Part shown: positions 31,926 through 38,406 of the stretch, piece after piece | How positions within the stretch are numbered: position 1 is the first letter of the stretch | Layout: each line of letters begins with the position of its first letter | DNA from: JBAZKV01 sp964443545 | GTDB taxonomy: Bacteria; Margulisbacteria; WOR-1; JAKLHX01; JBAZKV01 | Assembly (NCBI GenBank): GCA_964443545.1 | Contig: CAYUCV010000011.1 | Coordinates: forward strand, 1-42,240 | DNA length: 42,240 bases | Reading direction: 5' to 3' | The notes under the pieces: generated by a model | Seen by the model: only the letters and a program-made list of their open reading frames with translations | Database searches by the model: none | What the model was told of the DNA's origin: nothing | Made by a program: the position numbers and the translations under genes

Positions 31926-32873
31926 CTATGTTCTTTCTGTCCAATAATCCAATGTGTCCTTAAGTGTCTTTTCAATGGGGATCAGAGGTTTCCATCCTGT
32001 TTCTTTTATTATTTTAGAATTATCGATATTTGTTTCATGGGCATCCACTCTGCGCAATTTTTCTTTGCTTTGGCGGATCGCTATCTTTTTCCCCGACATA
32101 GCTATGAACATTTCCACAATGTCCCTAAGCAGATAATTTTTGCCGGAAGAAATATTGTAAGCCCCGGTTTTTCCGCTTTTTGCAAGTGCTAAGTAAGCGT
32201 CTGCAACATCTCTCACATCCAAGAAGTCTCTCTTTACATCAATATTGCCAAGTTCAATAACCGGCTCCTTCCTGTCTTTCATTATAAGAGCCACCTGTTT
32301 TGCTACGGTTGGGACAAAGAATACAGGCGACTGCCTGGGGCCAAGATGGTTGCCGGGCCTTGCCACAGTAATATTAAGACCAAAAGAAGACGCGTAAGTT
32401 CTTGCTAAGATATCCGCGGAGGCTTTGCTTGCAGAATACGGGTTGAGCGGTAGCAGCGCCACGTTTTCGTCAGCCTTAGTCAAAGACGAGCTGGCTCCGT
32501 AAACCTCCGAAGAAGACACGATCAGGGCTCTTGTCTTAGGGCTGCCATTCCTGACGGCCTCAAGAATATTGACCGTGCCTCCTACATTTATGTCAATGGC
32601 CCCTTTGGGGTCTTCCAGAGAAAGCTTTACGCTGCTGGCGCCTGCCAGATGAAAAAGGTGATCGGGCTTGATGGATGTAACTGCAGAAAAGAGCTTTTGT
32701 TCATCAAGAACATCAACCTCGCTCAGCACAAGTTTGTTAAGGAGATGGGATATGTTTTCTGTACCGGTCCCGGGTTGTATTGACCCGAATACTTCAAAGC
32801 CTTTTAAAAGCAGCAATTCTGCCAGATAACTGCCCGCGAATCCGTTTATCCCGGTTATAAGGGCTTTCATCAT
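31926..32873 (-). CDS. rmd: GDP-6-deoxy-D-mannose reductase
   Basis: 315-residue extended short-chain dehydrogenase. It has the NAD(P) motif TGINGFAGSY, SSSEVYG, catalytic Y-x3-K in NPYSASKAS, and the RMD-like VARPGNHLGPRQSP. It reduces the 4-keto intermediate made by GMD to GDP-D-rhamnose. The ATG overlaps the gmd stop by 4 bases (ATGA), and this pairing is the main argument for RMD rather than another epimerase. A region of repeats follows. Confidence 0.85.
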   Translation of the reverse strand: MMKALITGINGFAGSYLAELLLLKGFEVFGSIQPGTGTENISHLLNKLVLSEVDVLDEQKLFSAVTSIKPDHLFHLAGASSVKLSLEDPKGAIDINVGGTVNILEAVRNGSPKTRALIVSSSEVYGASSSLTKADENVALLPLNPYSASKASADILARTYASSFGLNITVARPGNHLGPRQSPVFFVPTVAKQVALIMKDRKEPVIELGNIDVKRDFLDVRDVADAYLALAKSGKTGAYNISSGKNYLLRDIVEMFIAMSGKKIAIRQSKEKLRRVDAHETNIDNSKIIKETGWKPLIPIEKTLKDTLDYWTERT

Positions 32874-33692
32874 TTAGCGAAGACTTTGTTTAAGGCCAGG
32901 TCGCTGTCCACCATCATATTAACCAGGGAATTGAAGTCCGTCTTAGGAGACCAGTTCAGCACTTTTTTTGCCTTTGAGCTGTCAGCCAGCAATAAGTCCA
33001 CCTCAGCGGGACGGAGAAATTCGCTGTCGGTCCTGACATACTTTTTGTGATCGAGGCCCGCGTGTCCGAAAGCCGCTTCAACAAAATCCCGGACGCTGTG
33101 GGTCTTTCCTGTGCCTATCACAAAGTCCTGCGGCTCCTTTTGCTGCAGCATAAGCCACATGGCCTCGACATAATCTCCCGCAAATCCCCAGTCGCGTTTG
33201 GCATCCAGATTCCCGAGGCGGAGCTCTTTTTGAAGCCCGAGCTTTATTTTGGCAACAGCATCAGTGATCTTCCGCGTCACAAATTCCTTGCCTCTTCTGG
33301 GGCTTTCGTGGTTGAANNNNNNNNNNNNNNNNNNNNNNNNNNNNNNNNNNNNNNNNNNNNNNNNNNNNNNNNNNNNNNNNNNNNNNNNNNNNNNNNNNNN
33401 NNNNNNNNNNNNNNNNAAGGGGCTGGTTCCATGAGGTGGGAACAAAGGACTGGGCAGCAAGGTTGTATATTTCATCCGGGCCGATCTCCTTTATCAGTTC
33501 TATCAGAGAAAGCTGGTCCAATAGATCGGCCTGCTTCAAAACTATCTTATCCATAATATGGTTGATGCGCTCAAAGCTCTCTGTGCTCGAGCGCCGCACC
33601 ATACCATAAACTTCATATCCTTTTGAAAGCAAGAGTTCGGCCAGATATGAGCCGTCCTGTCCGGTGATTCCGGTTATAAGAGCTTTTTTCAT
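32870..33692 (-). CDS. gmd: GDP-mannose 4,6-dehydratase, interrupted by an assembly gap
   Basis: Both ends are typical GMD: the first 92 codons (33692-33417) contain GITGQDGSYLAELLL, VYGMVRRSST and DEIYNLAAQSFVPTSW; the last 148 codons (from 33316) start FNHESPRRGKEFVTRK and contain RDWGFAGDYVEAMW, DFVIGTGKTHSVRDFV and FLRPAEVDLLL. It converts GDP-mannose to GDP-4-keto-6-deoxymannose. The catalytic Y-x3-K and the STSE-type motif fall in the gap. Both flanks end on codon boundaries but are out of frame across 100 Ns, so the Ns are a placeholder; comparison with known GMDs suggests about 80-85 missing codons. The HEPN gene lies 13 bases upstream. Confidence 0.9.
33317..33416. other. Assembly gap (100 Ns)
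   Basis: Exactly 100 Ns, the usual scaffolding placeholder for unknown length. The real missing piece should be a multiple of three and nearer 250 bases if gmd is intact. Confidence 0.95.
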
Positions 33693-33705
33693 TTTGGCCT
33701 CTTTC

Positions 33706-34092
33706 TTAGAGCTTATCTATAAGTTTTTTGACAAGCCCCATGAATATTTCCACATCCTCATCTGAAATAATGCCTTCCGGCTCGTAAAAATCCATATTGC
33801 GGTCTTTTCTCATTTTGTCCCCGATAACCAAAATATCATCATCCTTCATTATTTTTGAAAGCGCTTCAATTATCTTAACATGATGTCCCGGCCTGCTCCT
33901 GACCCTGTAACCTTCTTTTGCTATTGTGCAAATGCCTGTCTTAATTAGGGCCATATAAGAAAAATGCAGTCGAACTTCGATGTCCGTGCTTTTGTCCGCG
34001 ATCTGAAAATCTCTTAAGGCCGAGTCCCTATAGCCGGCTGTGTCCTCCGCCGAGAACTTTTGCCTGGAAAAATAATTATCATCGAACTTCAT
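33706..34092 (-). CDS. HEPN-domain protein (MNT/HEPN module)
   Basis: A 128-residue helical protein of the HEPN type, normally a ribonuclease toxin paired with a minimal nucleotidyltransferase. Helical segments ADKSTDIEVRLHFSYMALIKTG and HHVKIIEALSKIM frame the usual pattern. The C-terminal KMRKDRNMDFYE (93-104) occupies the place of the R-x4-6-H active motif, but with Tyr in place of His (RNMDFY). RNase activity is therefore uncertain. The ATG overlaps the nucleotidyltransferase stop by 4 bases, as is typical for this pair. It sits between the nucleotidyltransferase and gmd. Confidence 0.7.
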   Translation of the reverse strand: MKFDDNYFSRQKFSAEDTAGYRDSALRDFQIADKSTDIEVRLHFSYMALIKTGICTIAKEGYRVRSRPGHHVKIIEALSKIMKDDDILVIGDKMRKDRNMDFYEPEGIISDEDVEIFMGLVKKLIDKL

Positions 34093-34658
34093 ATCACTTT
34101 TATCGTCCTGCCTGCCAATAATGACCTGACAAAAGAATTGCCCTCGCTCTTCTTTTTCTCGAATTCCTCTTTTTTCATGTTCACGGTATTGATCTCTCTT
34201 CCCAATCCTTCTTGAACTTTGTACAACGCTCTTTGCAATTCAAGCCTGCCGTGCCCCCCTATGACAAGAAGATCGATATCGCTCATAGGGCCAAAATCCC
34301 CCGCCGCATAGGAACCGTAAATCATAGCGGATTCAACTCCTTTAATATCCTTTAAGGCGTTCTTCAAGACCGCCGCAAGCCCTTTTGTCCTTATAAAGAT
34401 CTGCTTGGCGCTTTCATACAAAACATCCGATTTTCTTGAAAAAAAATACCTTTCTCTGCCCTTGAAGTGGCTTCCAAGTATGCCTTCCTTTTCAAGATCC
34501 GAAAGTATCCTGTGAACATTTTTTGGGTCCGCCCCGATGATCCTGGCGAGTTCGTTTATATAAGCCTCTTTTTCCTCGTTAAGGAAAAAGAAGTTCAATA
34601 CTTTATCCCTTGCTTTGAGCGGTTTTTGAAAGGATGTCTTTTGCTCTTGTCTTACCAT
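34089..34658 (-). CDS. wHTH-nucleotidyltransferase fusion (MNT antitoxin-like)
   Basis: 189 residues from ATG 34658. The N-terminal part (about 15-75) is a winged helix (INELARIIGADPKNVHRILSDLEKEGIL, read in two parts), and the rest is a minimal nucleotidyltransferase with GS-x10-D-x-D: G115-S116 and D127, D129 in MSDIDLLVIG. The third acidic residue appears to be Asn (REINTVNM), so catalysis may be impaired. In related systems the MNT protein AMPylates the HEPN toxin. The frame is open to 34733, but the promoter (34697-34669) puts the start at 34658, or at most 34670. The DNA-binding domain suggests autoregulation through the 29-bp repeat at its own promoter. Confidence 0.75.
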   Translation of the reverse strand: MVRQEQKTSFQKPLKARDKVLNFFFLNEEKEAYINELARIIGADPKNVHRILSDLEKEGILGSHFKGRERYFFSRKSDVLYESAKQIFIRTKGLAAVLKNALKDIKGVESAMIYGSYAAGDFGPMSDIDLLVIGGHGRLELQRALYKVQEGLGREINTVNMKKEEFEKKKSEGNSFVRSLLAGRTIKVI

Positions 34659-34680
34659 GTTTATGGTCATTTTATACCAT
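34652..34680. repeat. 29-bp promoter/start repeat, copy 1
   Basis: Identical in 28 of 29 positions to 35055-35083. It contains the -10 box of the nucleotidyltransferase promoter and the palindrome ACCAT-GTTT-ATGGT (34654-34667) around the expected transcription start and first codons. Confidence 0.85.
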
Positions 34681-34697
34681 ACTGATTGTCGTGTCAA
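34669..34697 (-). promoter_or_regulatory. Promoter of the MNT/HEPN module
   Basis: On the minus strand TTGACA (34697-34692), 17-base spacer, TAAAAT (34674-34669); the ATG at 34658 is 10 bases further. The -35 box is consensus. Confidence 0.7.
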
Positions 34698-34828
34698 TAA
34701 CTGACCCGGCCGATTTTCTGTAATGACTGGCAACAGCGATAATTTAAGCGAGCCTTTATGATTTTTTTAGTCAGGCCATGGTCTTTCAAATATCGAAGGA
34801 TATCATTTCGCAGGGGTTCAAGTTTCAT
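34694..34828 (-). CDS. 44-residue ORF, possible truncated RelE-like toxin
   Basis: ATG 34828, 6 bases after the stop of the small upstream gene, opens a 45-codon frame ending TGA inside the TTGACA of the next promoter. The first 28 residues (MKLEPLRNDILRYLKDHGL, then TKKIIKARL) look like the N-terminus of RelE/YoeB-type toxins, which commonly begin with such a helix pair; the rest of a toxin (about 50 residues) is missing, replaced by a short unrelated tail. Read as a decayed toxin cut off by the neighbouring module. No ribosome binding site is evident. It may be a pseudogene. Confidence 0.4.
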   Translation of the reverse strand: MKLEPLRNDILRYLKDHGLTKKIIKARLNYRCCQSLQKIGRVSY

Positions 34829-34834
34829 ATGCTA

Positions 34835-35044
34835 TTATTTGCAATAAGAAGACCTTCTGAGGCCGTTCTCCAGATCGCACAGAAAATCTTTACTATAAAG
34901 ATCTGTCTTTTTAAAATCTTCAACAACTTCCTGCACGGGATCATTTATTACGCACTCAAACAGCTGTGCTGCAAGCTTCCTAAAAGCTTTAGCCTGGCGT
35001 TTTAGTCTAAGAAGTTCTTTCTTTTTTATAGTTGTGTTTTCCAT
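34835..35044 (-). CDS. Small antitoxin-like protein
   Basis: 69 residues, highly charged and helical: KKKELLRLKRQAKAFRKLA, then VINDPVQEVVEDFKKTDLY and CDLENGLRRSSY. The helix plus acidic tail layout is that of small antitoxins, and a toxin-like fragment follows directly. It is preceded by AGGTG close to the ATG and by the second copy of the 29-bp promoter repeat. I do not recognise the family with certainty. Confidence 0.6.
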   Translation of the reverse strand: MENTTIKKKELLRLKRQAKAFRKLAAQLFECVINDPVQEVVEDFKKTDLYSKDFLCDLENGLRRSSYCK

Positions 35045-35054
35045 ATCACCTGTT

Positions 35055-35083
35055 TTACCATGTTTATGGCCATTTTATACCAT
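35055..35083. repeat. 29-bp promoter/start repeat, copy 2
   Basis: Matches 34652-34680 with one difference. It covers the -10 box of the small antitoxin-like gene and overlaps the last codons of the GT4 gene ending at 35075. An ATG at 35061, equivalent to the nucleotidyltransferase start, opens an 11-codon reading frame (MVKQVIWKTQL) overlapping the antitoxin-like start. Confidence 0.85.
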
Positions 35084-35100
35084 GTCGATTTTTTCGTCAA
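35072..35100 (-). promoter_or_regulatory. Promoter of the small antitoxin-like gene
   Basis: On the minus strand TTGACG (35100-35095), 17-base spacer, TAAAAT (35077-35072). It lies inside the last codons of the GT4 gene, so the toxin-antitoxin-like genes have their own transcription within the polysaccharide cluster. Confidence 0.65.
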
Positions 35101-36106
35101 CAACCAGATCAAAAAACTCTTCCGTCCCGCGTATCATGGATGCTATTGAAAAATTCTCGACGATTTGATTTCTTGCCGCGTTTCCCAGCTCCAGGCGCTT
35201 TTTTTCGTCCTTGATCAGCAAAGAGATCGCCCTCGCGAGTGTGTCCGGGTCATTTGGAGGGACCAAAAGGCCGTTTATCCCGTCCGTCACCAGTTCTCTG
35301 ACGCCTCCGACGTCGGTTGAAACAACAGCCCTGCCGGCTGCCATGGCTTCCATAAGAGAAAAAGGCATTGACTCCGAAAGAGAAGGCATAACAAAGATGT
35401 CCAAGGAAGATAAGAAATCAACAATATTTTGTTGATGCCCCGTGAAGGTCACTTTATCTTTTATTTTCAAATCATTCGAATATTTGATAAGACCGCTTTT
35501 TTGGGGGCCTTCTCCGGCTATCAAAAGTATTGCCTTCTGATTATTTTTTAATATATGCTCAAAAGCCTTAAGGAGGATATCGATACCCTTATTTTTTACA
35601 AGCCTGTTCACCGCTCCGATCACAAAAGCATCTTTTTCTAAATCAGGAGTGTTTGCTTCAATAATATCAACCCCGTTATGGACCACGGAAACTATGTCCG
35701 GCGCGATATTATAATTATTGCAGAACATTTCTTTGCTTTTTTGAGAAACACAGATAAATCTTTGAACGCCTCCAAGTGAAAGTAATGCGATCAGTTTTTT
35801 AACTGGAGACAAAAAAGGAAATCTTGATGATTGTTTTACCACTGAATGCACTGTTGCCGTTACTTTGATATGTTTAAAGAACCTGCACAGGATCAGTTTT
35901 AACGCGCTATGAATAGGCAATCCAAGATTAAAATGCACCAGATCGGGCCTTTCTTTTTGGAGAAGCAGAACAAACCTGACAGGGCCTAAGCGGCGCCCAA
36001 GCAACGGGGAATATTTTTTGCGGGATATACTGTCAAGAACAACGGACAGGTAATGTTCCGCTCCGCCGGATTCTTTTGAGCCCGTATAAAAAAGTATCTT
36101 TTTCAA
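35075..36106 (-). CDS. GT4 glycosyltransferase
   Basis: 343 residues, GT-B fold. It begins KKILFYTGSKESGGAEHYL; ATVHSVVKQSS, FICVSQKSKEMF, VVHNGVDII and the EX7E motif ESMPFSLME with AAGRAVVSTDVGGVRELV are typical. The stop lies within the 29-bp promoter repeat, and the last residues (DMV) are encoded by it, suggesting that the toxin-antitoxin-like island was inserted at or near the 3' end of this gene. It follows the epimerase gene by 6 bases. Confidence 0.88.
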   Translation of the reverse strand: MKKILFYTGSKESGGAEHYLSVVLDSISRKKYSPLLGRRLGPVRFVLLLQKERPDLVHFNLGLPIHSALKLILCRFFKHIKVTATVHSVVKQSSRFPFLSPVKKLIALLSLGGVQRFICVSQKSKEMFCNNYNIAPDIVSVVHNGVDIIEANTPDLEKDAFVIGAVNRLVKNKGIDILLKAFEHILKNNQKAILLIAGEGPQKSGLIKYSNDLKIKDKVTFTGHQQNIVDFLSSLDIFVMPSLSESMPFSLMEAMAAGRAVVSTDVGGVRELVTDGINGLLVPPNDPDTLARAISLLIKDEKKRLELGNAARNQIVENFSIASMIRGTEEFFDLVVDEKIDMV

Positions 36107-36112
36107 AGATAT

Positions 36113-37147
36113 CTATTTATCCCTTACGGCAGATGAGAGCCCCGGGCCAAAAGAGGCACTGGATTCAATGTTGTCCCAATTCTTTTTGAACCAGTCTATA
36201 GCATTTGTAAGCCCGGTCTTAAACTCTGTCTTTGGCTCATAACCTATCAAATCTTTGGCTTTGTCCACGGAGGCCAGCAGTCTTGATTTTGTGTCCCATT
36301 TTCTTTTTTGAGAAAAATGGATGCCGGCTTTGTTTCCCACCTGTTCATTGATCATATTGGCAAGATCGATTATGCTTGTCTCTTTTGCAGAAGCAAGGTT
36401 GAATTCCTGTCCGATTGCCTGTTCAAAGAAACCGGCACGCAAGAGGCCGTCAACAAGGTCCCCTACATAAGTAAAATCCCTTGTCTCTTTTCCTGTCCCT
36501 GTTATTGGAAGTTTTTCACCCTTCAGTGCCCAATAAATGAAGTTCGGGATCACGTTCCTGTATTGTCCGGGCACTTCTCCGGGGCCGTAAGAATTAAAGA
36601 ACCTGGTCTTTACCACGGGCAGATTGTAATGATTATGGAAGAAATTACAATAAAGCTCTCCCAGCATTTTGGTTACCTGGTAAGGGGTTGTAAGGTGCAT
36701 CGACATGAATTCTTCTTTTAGCGGCAAAGGTGCCGAGCTTCCGTAGATCGAGCAGCCTGAAGAAGCATAGACTATCCTCTTTACCTGGTTGAACAAGCAG
36801 TATTCCAGGACCTTAAGTACCCCAAAACCGTTGGTCTGCAGGTCTTTTTCCGGATAGTCCACCGAATTCTGGTTGGCAAAGAATGCCGCGAGATGGAAGA
36901 CAATGTCCGGCTTTTCAAAGAACACTCTTTTCAGATATACATCGTCAGCAACGTCCCCTTTGACAAACATGATGTTCTTCTTTTTTGGGATGTTCCAGGT
37001 ATAACCGGAAGACAGGTCATCCAGCACAACCACCAGTTTTGCACCCGCGTCAGAAAGCGCGGAGCAAAGATTGGTCCCGATAGCTCCGGCGCCTCCTGTA
37101 ACAAGAACTGTTTTACCTTCGTAGCTTTTTATATAGTCTTCTGTCAT
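36113..37147 (-). CDS. NAD-dependent epimerase/dehydratase (extended SDR, sugar nucleotide)
   Basis: 344 residues. NAD motif VTGGAGAIGTNL (about 15-26), DDLSSG, HLAAF, ASSGCSIYG and catalytic Y-x3-K in TPYQVTKMLGE; then TRFFNSYGPGEVPGQYRNVI, a segment shared with UDP-glucuronate/UDP-glucose 4-epimerase-like enzymes. The exact substrate is not readable. AAAGGAG precedes the ATG, which overlaps the stop of the GT gene (ATGA). It works with the surrounding transferases to supply a nucleotide sugar. Confidence 0.87.
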   Translation of the reverse strand: MTEDYIKSYEGKTVLVTGGAGAIGTNLCSALSDAGAKLVVVLDDLSSGYTWNIPKKKNIMFVKGDVADDVYLKRVFFEKPDIVFHLAAFFANQNSVDYPEKDLQTNGFGVLKVLEYCLFNQVKRIVYASSGCSIYGSSAPLPLKEEFMSMHLTTPYQVTKMLGELYCNFFHNHYNLPVVKTRFFNSYGPGEVPGQYRNVIPNFIYWALKGEKLPITGTGKETRDFTYVGDLVDGLLRAGFFEQAIGQEFNLASAKETSIIDLANMINEQVGNKAGIHFSQKRKWDTKSRLLASVDKAKDLIGYEPKTEFKTGLTNAIDWFKKNWDNIESSASFGPGLSSAVRDK

Positions 37148-38406
37148 TGTTTTCTCCTTTGCCCTGAGCTTGTCGAAGGGCCGCTTTTACTAATTATATC
37201 AGCAAAAATATTCCGTATGTCCGCCGCAACCTTTTTAAGGGAAAAATTCCTGACCGCAAAGTCCCTGCCGGCCGTGCTGAACTTTTCGCATAACTGCCTG
37301 TTATCGGCAAGAAATCTTATCTTTTCGGCCAAAAGCTGCGGCTCTTCCGCTCCCACAGTAAGGCCGCATCCCGCCTCTGCGATCAGCTTTGGCGCATCCC
37401 CGTCAACGGCCATGCTTGCAAGCACGGGGCGCTCCGCCGCCATCATGCTTAGTATCTTTGAAGGAACAACCGGGGTCTTTACTTTTTTATTCAGCGTCAC
37501 CAGTCCCACATCGCATGAAGCAACAACATACGGATAGACAGCGCTTGTCTGCATCCCCAAAAGCCTGACATTGTCCAGTCTCAATTCTTCCCTGCGCTTT
37601 TCCATTGCCTTTCTTTCAACCCCGTCCCCCACTATAAAGAACTCAATATCTTTTCTGTCAAGCAAAAGTCTTGCGGCATCCAGGACGCTAAGCAATCCCT
37701 GGGAAATGCCAAATGTCCCGGCATACCCCACAACGAACTTATCATTAAGTTTATGCGTGTCGGAAAAATCATTTTTTCTGGGCAGAGGCCTTACCTCGTC
37801 CGTATTTATCCAGTTTGGAAGGATGGTTATTTTACCGGCATCGATCCCTCTGCCGGCGATGTAGTCTTTGTTGCCCTTTGAATGCACGGTAATAGCATCG
37901 GCTTTTTTATAACAGAACATCTCTATCGCGCGCAACACGGCTATTACGGCTTTATTTTTTAACACTCCCTGGTCTATATAGCACTGCGGATGAAGGTCCT
38001 GGACGCCCAGAACGAACGGCGTTCTTTTAAAGATCTTAAGAAGCCATGCGGAAAGCGCCATGAATATCGGAGGTGAGTACACATAGATCATATCTATTTT
38101 TTTCACAAAAAGGCCTCCGATAAAAGAAGCAACCGGCGCCGTAAGATGTCCGACAGCAAGTTTGAACACTTTTGGGCCGATAAGAGGAAAACTGACACGG
38201 ACGACCTCAACGCCATCCATATTTTCTCTCATGAATATTTTGCCGCGGTATTTTTTGGGGACCTCTTTAAGGTTATACCAGGGAAAGCTGGTAACCACGG
38301 TCACTTTGTTACCCGAAGCAGTTAATTCCTTGGCAAGGCCAAAGAACAAATTGGCCGCGGTGCCTATTTCCGGAGGAAAATATCTGGATAAAAGAACTAT
38401 GTTCAT
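37144..38406 (-). CDS. WbuB-like GT4 glycosyltransferase with repeat-derived C-terminus
   Basis: 420 residues. It begins MNIVLLSRYFPPEIGTAA, a typical WbuB/GT4 start; LGVQDLHPQCYIDQG, TVHSKGNKDYI, ILPNWINTDEV, FVVGYAGTFGISQGL and VVPSKILSMMAAERPVLA follow. The usual glutamate of the C-terminal EX7E-type motif is not obvious (SKILSMMA). The last residues SGPSTSSGQRRKQ are encoded by a GCCCTTCGAC...GCTCAGGGC palindromic repeat and are unlikely to be functional. Its ATG overlaps the stop of the fused oxidoreductase gene. Confidence 0.87.
   Translation of the reverse strand: MNIVLLSRYFPPEIGTAANLFFGLAKELTASGNKVTVVTSFPWYNLKEVPKKYRGKIFMRENMDGVEVVRVSFPLIGPKVFKLAVGHLTAPVASFIGGLFVKKIDMIYVYSPPIFMALSAWLLKIFKRTPFVLGVQDLHPQCYIDQGVLKNKAVIAVLRAIEMFCYKKADAITVHSKGNKDYIAGRGIDAGKITILPNWINTDEVRPLPRKNDFSDTHKLNDKFVVGYAGTFGISQGLLSVLDAARLLLDRKDIEFFIVGDGVERKAMEKRREELRLDNVRLLGMQTSAVYPYVVASCDVGLVTLNKKVKTPVVPSKILSMMAAERPVLASMAVDGDAPKLIAEAGCGLTVGAEEPQLLAEKIRFLADNRQLCEKFSTAGRDFAVRNFSLKKVAADIRNIFADIISKSGPSTSSGQRRKQ
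37161..37181. repeat. Dispersed palindromic repeat at the 3' end of a GT gene
   Basis: On the minus strand it begins GCCCTTCGAC and ends AAGCTCAGGGC, with GCCCT/AGGGC arms. It encodes the PSTSSGQ tail of the glycosyltransferase. It is the same family as the bioB insertion (2144-2171) and the core at 26708-26725. Confidence 0.75.

Noticed and set aside
33047..33556. Plus-strand frame spanning the N run
   Set aside because: Exists only because Ns are read through; antisense to gmd.
36893..37537. Plus-strand frame over the epimerase/GT junction containing CPELVEGP
   Set aside because: The CPELVEGP peptide is the other-strand reading of the palindromic repeat, and the frame is antisense to two clear genes.
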